A stretch of 64,000 nucleotides of DNA from Macrolepiota albuminosa. Taxonomy: Eukaryota > Basidiomycota > Agaricomycetes > Agaricales > Agaricaceae. Location: the NCBI GenBank assembly GCA_027475525.1, contig JAMWFC010000090.1, positions 992,001 to 1,056,000 on the forward strand, in the 5' to 3' direction. How positions within the stretch are numbered: the first letter of the stretch is position 1; every line of letters starts with the position of its first letter. The notes below the pieces were generated by a model that saw only the letters and a list, made by a program, of their open reading frames with translations, did not search any database and had not been told where the DNA came from. This document shows positions 23,113 through 34,578 of this stretch, one piece after another. A program made the position numbers and the translations under genes.

Positions 23113-24265
23113 GGTAGTACCAAGTATAACGATGTATAAACAAATATAGAGACAGATAGATAAAGCAAAAGAGTTGAGGATAAGGAAGCCTGCAGCATGC
23201 AGGTTTTATGGTATCTCAGCAGACTAACAGACACGTAAACATCAAAAGCAATGAGGGTCGAATAAAATATATTAGTATGAGTACCCATGGTTGCATGATA
23301 AACTGAATATACAAGCCAAATATAGGGGAAAAAATATTTAAAACAAATAAAAAGAAAAATAACATGGAGTTAATGATGGGTTAGAAGCTTTGAGCCAGCC
23401 ATTTGGGAGAGGGATAAAGAACCATTAATACATGCTTAGACAAATAAATCAATACAAATCAAACAACAACACCTGTGTAAGAAACCACCACTTCACACAA
23501 GCTCTACATGTGCTAGACTGGCGAGTCTGGACATAGAAAGGCAAAAAGGCAGAAACATCCAGATACTATGAGAAATGTAGCTATAACAGTATAAGAAGCA
23601 AGAGATACCAATAGGCAAGCCAAATTGTCAATTTGAATTAGCCTTGTTTAATCCCGTAGTAATAACAGAGTAATATGTAGGTAATATGTAGGCAAACCAA
23701 TCAGTCAGTTTGAATTAACCTATTTCAATCCTAAAAGATGTTAAAAGCAAAGTAACCCACTCAGTATCTAGAGAACAGACAATCTATAAGCCAAAATCAA
23801 ATAAAATGATACAGTAGAATAAATATATCGATGCGGAAATATACATGCTTCAAAATAAAAGAAAAAGAACACAGTCCTGTGGGATAGGAGAATCTATGAG
23901 AAAGAAGTTGTCTGTGAGACAGTTGAAGGATTAGTATATAGGGAGATCCAATAAATCAGGTCGATCTTATCATTTCCAAACACATTGAATAGGAGAGATA
24001 AAATATGTCTGAATCACTAAGAAGCCAGAACAACAGTCGACCCGTAAATGTTGCCTGCATCAGACCGATGCAACGTGACATGAGAATAAGAAGTCGTACA
24101 GATAGTCGACCCTGAAAAGTTGCTTATAATAGACAGATGCCATGCAACACAAGACAGTATCAGCTCACCAGACATTCTGTAGCCTATTTTATTATCGCAT
24201 ACACATATACAAAAATGGACAATGAGTATGACAAAAGCAATGCAAGTGTGTACTGAATGAAGCCT
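23113..24265. other. AT-rich stretch without visible genes
   Basis: It presumably includes the promoter side of the minus-strand gene starting at 23112. I see no open frame of note, no repeat shared with the rest of the window and no clear motif. Confidence 0.4.
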
Positions 24266-24269
24266 TTTA

Positions 24270-25345
24270 GAATTATAAAAAGATATTTAAATGGACATTA
24301 ACATAGGAAGTATCTTGGAATGACATGTCGAGTATGACGAGCATCGGGGGGAAGCATGACTCCATGACATTCTTCAGATGAAATGAAAATATATATGTAT
24401 TGTATCCACACATAGAGTTAATGTCTTGTGAAGAACCCAGAATGAAAAAGTATGGTAGTTGTATGGCAGTACAAAAGCTCAAAAATATGGAAAATCCTAC
24501 TAGCAGACCAGGACGGCAAGGTGACAAACAAGAAAGCAACATTTACGGTGTATGGTGCAATATCAGACATAGATCTGCCTCCGTTTAAGATAGGAGGATC
24601 TATAAAGTGAGCGTTCAATAATGCTACATATATTGAAGATGGCTGATAGGTATGTAGTGAATTCAATTGAAAGTGTAAATACTTCAAACAGTCAATAAAA
24701 CTGGACAGGCTTGGCACATAGCAGTTTGACAATGCCATGGCTGCAGCAAAAACAGTATACAAAGCATTTGACCGGGAGTTTAAAGAGGGCGAACTGGAAG
24801 AATGGTCAGAAGAAATGTCAGATGAAGGAAACAAAATATTGTATGCAAACCATAGGGTATTTACACCTGCAAAGAACTCAGACAAATGAAAAGTTCACAT
24901 TCCGTTTAAAAAGAATACTGACCCCAACGGATTGCTCAAAAAAATTGCATGAGGGGGGTTCAAGAGGACATCAGACAATGTCATCAAGTACATGCAAGCA
25001 AGGATAATACTGAAAGGAGATAAAATGTAAGAATATATGGACAATGACCATAAAACATAGACGCTCGCACAAATCAAAGAGTCAAGAGGATCAAACCGCA
25101 GACCTTCTGAATTGGTGATATAGTTGCGGTGCAGGTATTCTTTGCAGTTGTTCTATTGAGGGGAGGGAAGTACAAGATGTTAACAATTTTGAGATCGATA
25201 ACGCTGCTGGACGAAACATTTACACTAGTGAGCGGCCATATAAACAATAAATGTATTATTCTCACTCTAACAATTACCAAGAAGAGAAAGGGGCAACTGC
25301 TCAAATGCAAAGACTATGAGCCGGTAAAAAGAAAGCTATGAACAT
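24270..25345 (+). pseudogene. Decayed unrecognised gene with protein-like blocks
   Basis: Plus-strand blocks are clearly protein-like although broken by stops: ATFTVYGAISDIDLPPFKIG near 24.55 kb, AMAAAKTVYKAFDREFKEG near 24.74 kb followed by EWSEEMSDEGNKILYANHRV, then DPNGLLKKIA near 24.93 kb, and GGKYKMLTILRSITLLDETF near 25.17 kb. The impression is of one protein of about 300 residues or more. I do not recognise the family. It lies divergent from the 20.2-23.1 kb gene. Confidence 0.45.
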
Positions 25346-25860
25346 ATGAAGGCAATAGAGAATCCCAACAGAGGGCTGGCAAGGTGGTCAGTACCGGCAA
25401 TTTCAAGCAACAAATGTTGAATTACATGAACATTGACGACTAATATCTTACAATGGCTTTGATACTACCTCTTGAGACATTTTTACCCAACATGATCTGT
25501 TATATTTTCACCAAGTTATCCTATTTCTCACATCTGGTCAATTGGTCGTCCCTGAATTGTTCCGCAAGCTCTCATCACCATTTCCTCATTGCCTTTCTAT
25601 ATAAACTCAAGTACCAAGCACCCACATATACCACTGTCCATAGCACCTAACATACAATATACTACTGCCCATATCATGTTGTGTCGTTTGTTTATTTTTT
25701 TTTATTTTTTTTTTCATATTTTTCCTAGTTAATATAGTAATAAATAAGTGTCATTGCATCAAAATAATACCTCAATTATATAATTGACCATATGGACAAA
25801 TGGTTTAGCAATACCTACTAAAGGGAATTATGTGTATATAATTTTTTTTTTTTTGTTCTC

Positions 25861-26014
25861 CCTTAATGCTTGATCAATGAATTATCTAAGTATGATACCT
25901 TTATAAACTGCAGACCAAGAAAGATTAAATACAACATCCTTAATGCTTGATCAATGAATTATCTAAGTATGATACCTTTATAAACTGCAGACCAAGAAAG
26001 ATTAAATACAACAT
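25861..26014. repeat. 77 bp tandem duplication
   Basis: Positions 25861-25937 equal 25938-26014, exactly 77 bp and adjacent, in AT-rich non-coding DNA. Confidence 0.95.
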
Positions 26015-26139
26015 TGACAAATAAATAGTTGTATCGCCTCAAACAATACATGAATATAAAAGCAATATTATATATTTTAGATGATTTCATACTCGAAAGA
26101 ATGTAATAATACAGAATACATGTAGCAATCATGGAACTT

Positions 26140-26181
26140 GTGGCTGTGCAGCAATTGTATACTTGAATGATGCACAGCTAC
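26140..26181 (+). repeat. 42 bp foldback, copy 1
   Basis: The arms GTGGCTGTGCA and TGCACAGCTAC pair with one mismatch around a 20 nt centre. It shares length and layout with copies at 26490 and 26615. Confidence 0.75.
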
Positions 26182-26489
26182 AATAACACGATTGGAATAA
26201 ATAATTAAATACAGCCATACATCTACAATGCTATCTACTTCCGCTACATGGTAGCTAAGAATATATCAGGTAGGAAATGCCTCAGTAGACCCACAGCTGA
26301 ACAGTATAGGCATAACTAAAAGGGTGCAAGTGGGGTAGCATCAAAAACACAGTGAAGAAAGCTTGCCACCACTGTGAGCAAAATCCACTATTTACATAAA
26401 GGAAGAGTTTGAAAGATAAGGCTATTATGATAGAAAGAGCCTATTAGTATGTGACTAAGCCAGCAAGCGAGCGTTGGACCTGACCCCTG

Positions 26490-26531
26490 GTGGCTGTATA
26501 TCATTCGAATATACGATTGATATACAGCCAC
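26490..26531 (-). repeat. 42 bp foldback, copy 2 (opposite orientation)
   Basis: The arms GTGGCTGTATATCA and TGATATACAGCCAC pair perfectly over 14 nt. Its reverse complement aligns with copy 1, including the centre. The inner arm bases differ from copy 1 on both sides (TATA against TGCA), so pairing is kept. Confidence 0.8.
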
Positions 26532-26614
26532 TATATGCATGAAATTACATGCTATTACTATATTGACAATAAATAATTAAATATATAATATAAAAATATA
26601 TGTTTATGATTATA

Positions 26615-26656
26615 GTGGCTGTGCAATAATTGCATATTCAAATGGTACATAGCCAC
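26615..26656 (+). repeat. 42 bp foldback, copy 3
   Basis: The left arm GTGGCTGTGCA is identical to copy 1. The right arm TACATAGCCAC has two changes, so the hairpin is imperfect. The centre 'attgcatattcaaat' matches copy 1. Confidence 0.7.
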
Positions 26657-26674
26657 AACAACAAATATATTCTA

Positions 26675-26698
26675 TATTTATTTATTTATTTATTTATG
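26675..26698. repeat. TTTA microsatellite
   Basis: About six TTTA units, immediately after foldback copy 3. Confidence 0.9.
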
Positions 26699-26971
26699 GA
26701 CAAGTGAATACTTCTGAGGAGGCCAACACCCTATGCACCTCTTCACCCGGATGGCTGCATACCTGGGACCAAAACAATGTACTGGTTTCGGACAGCAATA
26801 ACATATTCATGAAGAAATGCCATCACATACAGGTATGATGATACATACAAACCCTAAAGTGCCCTTTTGATTTTATGTAGCCAGCAAGCCACAACACTGA
26901 CTTAAGATGCATCGGTAAATAAACAATTGTATTATAATCCAATATTATGACTCACCAGATATTTGTATTAA

Positions 26972-27009
26972 CTCTCTCTCTCTCTTTCTCTCCCCCTCCC
27001 CTCCCCCTC
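26972..27009. repeat. CT-rich tract
   Basis: A CT dinucleotide run followed by C-rich pyrimidine sequence. No associated gene is visible. Confidence 0.85.
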
Positions 27010-27683
27010 ATTCAGACAAAATATAGTTATGCCCCAACCAATCATAATCAGCATCAAAATTGGCATTGGATGTATTATATATTACCTGTGTTGACTCCAG
27101 GGCACCTGTATCCAAAATATGGTTCAAGGCAGCCATGTCTTGTTGTTGAGGATAGTGAAACCAAAGGTCACGCTTGCCAATAATTGGCAGTCTATTCAGC
27201 GATCATGTTCTATGTGGATCCGCTGAATGCCAAGCATCTTAGGATTGACCCTGTATGTGATTGGTGATCTATTGTACCATTTGAGGCTTTGGAACGACCC
27301 ACTGTGTAGGTCATACGCAGCCGACAAGGAGTCTAAGTGAGTAATAACATTTCCATCTATCCTTTATGTTCATTTTTTATGACTTTTATCTTGTATAAGT
27401 GGTGCATGTGCCATTCACAACACATGAAACAATAAATGATGAAAATACACTTGAAAAAATTAGTTAAAAATACATGAACTTTGTAGAGGACTCAAAACTA
27501 TCTATATGAACACAACACTCTTATCGTTACTTATGTACAAACTCAGGGTTTATTTTTATTTATTCATCTAAGCAATATGGTGGTAGCTATGTATTCATAG
27601 CGGTAATAGAAGTAGAAGCTTGATGCCATCATAATGAAAGGGTAGATAAGAAAAACATTTCGACCATCCATTCTTCTTTGACT

Positions 27684-30560
27684 ATGTCACACCACTCTAC
27701 CCCTAACTGTTTGCCTATGCCACCCCCATCTGATGATAACTCAACTGCTTCATGGCTACACTATGAGGAGTGCTGAGAAATATACGAGCGCTGTCTAGAC
27801 GAGCGGCAAATAGCAGACCTTTTCCAGCAGCGTAAGTAGTTTCCTGGCATGTCCACATACTTACATGGCATGCCCACCAGAGATGGCAGGCTGGTCTATA
27901 GGGTCAAGTTCATCAATACTGACATCTGACCCATTGGCCCCAGAGAGGAGCATGCAGACAGCCGGCCTGAGCAGCTCAGTCCAATCAGCACCTGCTGCGA
28001 GCTTGTTAACATGTACCAAAAAGCCTGTTCTTGGCCCTGGTTGTCAGGTTCCACTGAGTCAGGGGCTTTCTGGAAAAGCATTATGAGGCGGACTTGATCT
28101 ACGGATACTCGGGTGTCTGGAACTCTGGGGCTAGGACTTCGGGGTTCAAGACACGGTCAGGGGTAGTCCCGGGAGTGGGGACTTGGTCCGGGAGTTTTGG
28201 GTTTTAGGTAGTTGAGGATTGGGTGGGGGTCGAGTCGTGAACCGGGGGTTCTAAGACGAGACCGGGTTAACAAATTATAAGTCGCGAAGTGCGTACTAAA
28301 CTTAGAGCACATGATTGTTCAAGCGTGCCAGTCAAAGCGTGCCAGTCAGTGCATACCAGTCAAGCAGAGGGCATGCAACAATTCAAGTTAATATCAAGAC
28401 TAGCGAATACAACGGAGAACTATGCTATAAGTACTACAGGGCCGGGTCCCAGGGTTCTGGGGTGTCTGAGATGGGCTCCGGGAGGCATTGAGTAGCGGGC
28501 AGGGACTGCATACTTGGATCGCATGTATGGGGTGCGCAATCAATTGGCGTGGAGGGAGCCGTGATGCGTGATGTGTGATGGCCCAGAAGTGGTAGGCGTG
28601 ATCCAGTCGTTGATCGGGGGTTGATGGCGGTAGATCCTGGGCACCTGATGCAGGGTTGTCAGAGGGTGCTGGGTGATGGCGGTCCTTGATGCGAGTGATG
28701 GCAGTGCCGGTAGTCGTGATGGCGGGGCGTGTTCTGTGGGGTCAGAGGGGGGTTCCAGGGGTGTCCCGAGGTGGGTCCAGAGGGGAGGGGTCATGATACT
28801 GGTCAGGTACAGCTAGTCCCAGCAACAAAGCAGATCCCTCAAGCCAAGGTGACACCAGAGCAATTTGCCGCAGCCCAAAACTGGCACCGTGGCCCTCCCA
28901 CCCTCAAGTGGTGTCAGAACAAGGGTCCTGTGAGTGTTCTCCTGGCCCAGTTGTGCATCCTAACCATCACCAGTGCTTGTTATGCTCATGTCGAGGTGAA
29001 CTATATGAGTTTGAGGCGCCGGTGGCAAAATCTTGCAGGGATAACTCCATTTGTGTTTCTTGTCGAGCCCAGCATGAGCGATGCTCCATGGCTCAGGCAT
29101 GGAAGGCATCTTGCATGAGCAAAGAACAGGGGTGGGACATGACCTGGGTGCTGAGCCAGTTGGCTAGTGCATCCAGATCGAGAGCCAAGAAGTCAGGTGG
29201 GGCACTGGCCAAGAGTTCATTGAGAGGAAGGAAGGTGAAGGTGTTGACTACACAGCAGGATAAAGGGAAGCGCAGAGCTTCACCTGCATCGACAGAGGAA
29301 GCACTGATGACTCAGCATGATAAAGGAAAGCACTGAGCATCGCCGGAGCTGTACTTCAGAGAGGTGACAAATTCAGGTTTGATATTATTTAATTGCACGT
29401 GCGGACACATGAATACAAAGTCATCAAGTGCAGGTAATGTGCCCAGGTCAAAGACTGCGGAGTCAAGTGGAGCACGGCCTGAGGATTCATTGAAGGCTGT
29501 GGGGTTGGTTGAGGTGCAGACTGAGGGTTCATTGCAAGGAGGAAGGATGGAAGCATCGTCTCTGCAACAGGACAAGGGGAAGCACTGAGCTTCAACCAAG
29601 TCAGTGGAGATAGTAGGGTACAAGCGTATGCAGAGGTCCCCAAGCTTGGACATGTCAGATATCCATGAAATCCCCCCAGTACCTGCCCAGTCGTCTATTG
29701 ATAAAGAAATGTGCCAGCATTTGCAGGAGGCTCTGGAAAATGAGCACCAGATAACCTCACAGCTGTACCACACACAAGAGAATCTTTGGCAGGAACAACA
29801 TGCTTGGAAGGCCATGCAAGAAGAGCAAAATACGGTGATTTGTGACAGGGACAGAGCATTTGGAGACAGGGATGCTGCTTTAGTGGCACATGTGGCTATT
29901 GAAGACAAGTTGGCTGGTTTGTGAGCGCAAGTGGAGCATATCAAGAATCGAGGGTCAGACAATGTGGCACCTGGGGCATCAGAGATAGAGGAGGTATGGC
30001 AGGTGATACAGCAAGTGGAGGCGGCACAGCTACAGATTTTAAGAAAGAGGAACTGGCTGTTGAACGTGTTGGCATCGTCCCATAAGATATTATGCATAAG
30101 TGATCCTATGTCCCATACTATATACCTGATACATCTTCATGTCCAGGAGGGGTGCACGAGTACCAACTGTTATTGGATAGGAGTTCCTCAGCGCTTGTCC
30201 TCATCCAGCAAGGGCTGCCCCAGCATATCCCACCAGAGATTATGCAAGGAATCAATCAGTTGGGAGGTCTGTTAGTGGTGCACTGACGCAGGAATGCGGT
30301 GACACCAGGAACTTAGATGGCAGTGGCAGCAGATGCTGGCCAGCCTATGCCAATGTGGAATGAAATAATTGTGATGGTGGTATCAACTTTAGAAGAAGAA
30401 ATGACAACAGCGGAGGTGGGTGAAGCTGCAGTGATGGCAGCAATGATGGGCAGAGCGGCAGTGGCAACAGCAGTGATGGTTGAAGCAGCAGCGGCAGCAA
30501 CAGCAACTGTGGGAGAGACAGAGGAGGAAGATGAGGTTGGGAAGAGGCCTCTATTGTAAT
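27684..30560 (+). pseudogene. Decayed Zn2Cys6/coiled-coil gene, split by a solo LTR
   Basis: Paralogue of the 56383-58286 gene. Exon 1 (27684-27831) starts MSHHSTPN and ends DERQIADLFQQ, matching DQERVAALFQQ, with a phase-1 intron (27832-27880) at the same place. Exon 2 is cut by an LTR at 28042-28798. It resumes and ends KWCQNKGP, followed by intron 28930-28973 with GTGAGT donor and CTAAC branch site, as in the young copy. The next exon gives CLLC...CVSCRAQHERC, where the third zinc Cys is replaced by Tyr. A coiled-coil (near 29.70-29.92 kb, ENLWQEQHAWKAMQEEQ) and a tail 'LLLDRSSSALVLIQQGLPQ' (near 30.18 kb) follow, then GT..PMPMW where the young copy has GTWFERILDEGEPLPSW. Stops and frame changes mark it as dead. 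No pol or flanking LTR pair accompanies it. Confidence 0.85.
28042..28798 (-). mobile_element. Solo LTR, family of the 55.5 kb Ty3 element (reverse)
   Basis: Plus-strand ends are TGTCAGGTTCC and GGGTCATGATA, matching the 55523-56254 LTR (TGTCAGGTTCC, GGGTCGTGACA). It is flanked on both sides by CTGGT (28037-28041 and 28799-28803), a perfect 5 bp target-site duplication. It sits in exon 2 of the Zn2Cys6 paralogue. Near 28324-28366 it carries three short 'gtgccagtcaa'-like units. Confidence 0.93.
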
Positions 30561-31490
30561 TTCTTGCTCACAAACCTAAATGTTGTATATTGTATATGTC
30601 GTACTGTATATGGTTGAACTTTGTATATAGTGTACTATCTATGTAGATAGCATACTACATTGGACTAACAGGCTATACATCAGGATGGTGTGATACGGAT
30701 AATGTTTCATTGCAGACATTATAAGTGATCAGATGACTTGGACATGCTAATAATCAATTGTATTTAACATTCATTATATAAGCCTACGTTATCACAATCA
30801 GAAACTTGAAGTATTAAACAGTGTAGGGGAATAACAAATTGTGATACTATGCTACTGATTAAGGCATTTTTGGTAATCCTTTTACCTACTGGCAATAAAG
30901 CTCAGTTAGCTGAATGTTGACAATACAGATTGGCATAAAGACATTATATACAAAAATATGAACGGTTGAGGTTGACTAGTAGTAAGCACTACTGGCACCC
31001 AATTGTGTTTCCTTAGAAAAAAGCAAAAAGGAAACCTGTTATGCCATTTCCAATGTATCAATTTCTGATAGAAAAAGTCTTCAGACAAAGAAAATTTGCC
31101 GGTTTCTATTGTAAAATCTAGCTATGAAACAGGCAACAAGTTTCTTTGACTCTTTTTTCATCAGAAACAGATTATGGCTTCAGTAGTGAAGTATTAATGT
31201 AATTATTAGCTGCACTGATACCAATGATTAATAAAGGATCTTCTACTATTATTATGAAACCGTTCCGCTAAAGACGTTTAATCGATCAAAGCTTTACTGA
31301 CAATAAAGCAAAAACAACATACCATTCAATGTTCCTCATGAGAAGTGTGCCTAAGGCTCCAATGACGGAGGACACTGATCACTGCATAGACCCAGCAGCA
31401 TGTGTTTAAACTTGACGTCCAGCTACAGGTATAGAATAGATAGATAGATATTCTACTAACTACAATAAAAAGAACTAGAAATAGAACGTT
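30561..31490. other. AT-rich non-coding stretch
   Basis: I see no gene and no repeat shared with the rest of the window. Confidence 0.4.
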
Positions 31491-31499
31491 TAATATGAG

Positions 31500-32850
31500 G
31501 GTTTTGATATGCAGAAAGTGAACATACCTCTAGTCGAGCATGAAAATATTGGCCTTGACTATGCCCAGATCTACTTGATGAGGTATTGTTATGTTGCTGC
31601 ACTGCACATAACATTGAGCAAGTTCAAATGTCAAGAACACTTCATGTACCAAATCCTTTCCACATGAAGTGAAATCAGGCTCATTAGGCTTGCGGCATAG
31701 TATATGTTTGGCAACAATGAGCTTTGCGTTCCACTTGACCTCTTTCAAAGCATCTGAGTAAGTCCAAACTTCATCAAGCTGTTGATTTTCATGAGTATGG
31801 AACGCGGCAACAAAAATTCCTCATCCATCGAAAGCTTTTGTTGTGAGATGTTTCTGTTTGTCACGATGCATATAGCTCCTGACTCAAGGTCAATAAACGA
31901 GCGAACCAAGAGGTCAAAATATACAGAAAAACAAGATGAGTGGGTCTGATATGATACAGCACATCTGAGTACCTCTCTGTCACCAAGAGGTCAAAATATA
32001 CAGAAAAACAAGATGAGTGGGTCTGATATGATACAGCACATCTGAGTACCTCTCTGTCACCTGGAGAATCCCCTGATAAGACATGGCATGCATCTTGATT
32101 CCAGAGGGGCGGTGTGAGGATGTGTGAGAGTGCCACAATAGGATATTGTGGTAGTGCTTCATGTGGTAGTAAATTGAGGATGAAAGAACATGTTGGGTAT
32201 CTTTGAACATATGTCTTGCTAGTGCAAACAACAAAACCTCAGTTTGTAACAGCATTTAAAAATGCTAAAGTCTATAACATCATTATCTGAGCATCCCAGG
32301 AGCACTCTAAATTATGGCTCATCAATGCACAATGGCCGCTTAAACAGCAAATGTCTTGCTGGAAAGAGTTGTAGCGTGCCAAGTTGTCTCTGCCATCATA
32401 CTTAGAGGGAGAAGCACCATAAAAGAGCACACAAGGGAGCGGAGAAGGACATAAAGAAAGAAATAGTGGGACGACGTAGAGAAGCTCAGATTGGAGGAGA
32501 CGAGTAGTACGTGCCTTGGTTTGGGAGAACAAAGCATATAAATACCTCTGCTTAGGTGAGGAAGAAATCATGATGTCAATGATACGGTGGTGGCAACCTG
32601 TATTTGTCACAAATATATCAATAAGAGATATAGAAACAGCGACGGCGAACAACCATGAGAAAACGCATATGATTTGGAGTAGAGTCTGAAGTAAGTAGTA
32701 TGGGAATCCAAATCACTATCGGAAGAGTCTGAATGAGAATATTTAACTTTGAGCATAGCCCGTTGTTTCTCCATGTTAAGCCATGGCACATTAATAACTA
32801 GTCGTAATGACGGCTTGTCATATGGCAGACTGTCAAAATGAGTAATTGCC
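31500..32850 (-). pseudogene. Unrecognised minus-strand exon-like blocks
   Basis: The minus strand gives protein-like blocks near 32.85-32.65 kb (MAITHFDSLPYDKPSLRLVI, then a Ser/Asp-rich stretch), near 32.58-32.45 kb (IDIMISSSPKQRYLYALFSQ) and near 31.75-31.53 kb (MKEVKWNAKLIVAKHILCRK). They may be exons of one decayed gene. I cannot link them by splice sites, and a 77 bp duplication at 31905 intervenes. No family is recognised. Confidence 0.3.
31905..32061. repeat. 77 bp tandem duplication
   Basis: Positions 31905-31984 equal 31982-32061 at offset 77, with three bases of chance or junction identity beyond one unit. Confidence 0.95.
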
Positions 32851-32859
32851 ATGATCTAG

Positions 32860-34570
32860 TAAATCAATGATTTGTTGTCATACAGACCTCTCAAGTGACA
32901 ATAGATGTTCATTAGATAGTGGCAATATGCCGAATTTTTCAGGGAGTATCTCAGCCCTGGTATTCAAGGATCACTCTCCACAGAAGGCAGCCGAGGAAAT
33001 AAGTCATAATGCATGTGTCTGCTTCGATATATGATTTTTGCATGGCGGCTATTGTCTGCGATCTAATATCATGTCCTGTCGTGCCTGTACTAGGCAGGAC
33101 ATAGAAAGACTTGCAATTAGTCAACAAAATAGGTTTATTTTTCAGAGACCGCTGGATCTATAGGTCGACTGGACATCCAATACATTTGGCAAGGAAAGAA
33201 TGTCAGCCAAATAAAACATTGTTTGATTGGAACATTACGGACCAAGTAGGTGTAGAGAACGTGTTAAAACAGACCCAACCATAGCCACATTCTGGCATAT
33301 GTAGATATCAAATATTAACATAGTAAAGCTATGGAACAAATGACGTTAAAAAGAGAAGACATTATTCCTACATATATATGTAACCATACAGACATACGGT
33401 AGTATCACATGACGTTAAAAATCAAAGACATTATTCTCATGCATCTCTGTAACCATACAGACGTACGGTAGCATCACACGATGTTAAAAAGTGAAGACAT
33501 TACTTCCACATATACCTAGTCTACTGCTGACTAAGTAACCATACAGACAAACATATATCACATGACGGTAAAAATTGAAGACATTATTCTCACACATATC
33601 GGTAACAGTAAAATGGTAGTATCACATGACGTTAAAAATCAAAGATATTATTCCCATGCTTATCTGAAGGAAGTAATAGCAATGAGAACAAACACAGTCA
33701 TATGACAGCAAAAATCAAAGACATTTTTTCCACACATAGTTTGCTGCACAGAAAAACCTTGATCTATTCTAGATCTCAGAATGTATCATAAGTCATTTCA
33801 ACATACTATAAATTTGTACCTTTTGTTTTTAAATAAACAATTGTGTTTCTTACTTTTACAAGTAGAAACCGGTTTTGCTTGTTGGCTAGCCTTGTACAGA
33901 GTGACATGACAATGAGTAAATGTATATATGTGTGTTTGCTATGTAATATCTGAACAGTCATTCAACCAAACCATTGCATAATACAAAGTCACGTTTATAA
34001 ATTTGTTATTTAATTTTACTAGTCATTCCTTTTATAATTGGTGGATATAATGTGCCCAAATTCATGATTACTAACTAATAAACCAATTTTAATACACATG
34101 AATACATATTATATTAGTGTTCAGATGCACAGCAGTAAGATAAATAAGTAATTAAATAAATAAAATATATAAGTAAATCAATTGTTCCACCAAACACTTA
34201 TATAACATGTACCTTTGTTCACTTAATAGGTATACCAAGAATTGTCTTTACGGACTATTTAGTCCTTAGTTAGCTGTCATTGATGAAAATAAATTATATT
34301 TTGGTTTAGATCAGATCAAATTGTATTTTCTATGGGCACGTTTAACATATATTATGTTAGCATTTGGGTGTACAACTGTTTTGAATATCATATGACCTTA
34401 CATCCAAATTCATGTTAAATGTCCTGATTTTGCAAATGGGTCATTTGAACAATAGCACTTCTAGCATAGATGGATGGCTTCATAGTAATATAGTAATACA
34501 ACCTATATCCTTAAATACATAGACTTGATTCAAACTAAACAACTCCCCATCGGTAATATACAATTACGCC
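32860..34570. other. AT-rich non-coding DNA containing a minisatellite
   Basis: Apart from the tandem repeat at 33341-33740, I find no gene-like signal. Confidence 0.45.
33341..33740. repeat. Imperfect ~70 bp minisatellite, about six units
   Basis: Units begin with TGACGTTAAAAA-like sequence at about 33341, 33410, 33480, 33563, 33627 and 33701. Most continue 'gaagacattattc' and, in the first units, 'gtaaccatacagac'. Spacing varies from 64 to 83 and the units are diverged, so this is a genuine old tandem array unlike the exact 77 bp series. Confidence 0.8.
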
Positions 34571-34578
34571 ACTCTGAC

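Larger units (their letters stand above)
25400..27670. other. AT-rich intergenic DNA with small foldbacks
   Basis: No supportable gene. It holds one 77 bp duplication, three 42 bp foldback copies, a TTTA microsatellite and a CT-rich tract, each listed separately. Short open frames here have no protein-like motif. Confidence 0.5.

Noticed and set aside
24418..24885. Minus-strand 155-codon open frame as a gene
   Set aside because: The plus strand of the same stretch gives more convincing protein-like blocks. The minus frame is hydrophobic shadow sequence.
30317..30559. Independent Ala-rich small protein
   Set aside because: It aligns with the C-terminal tail of the Zn2Cys6 family and follows directly from its preceding block.
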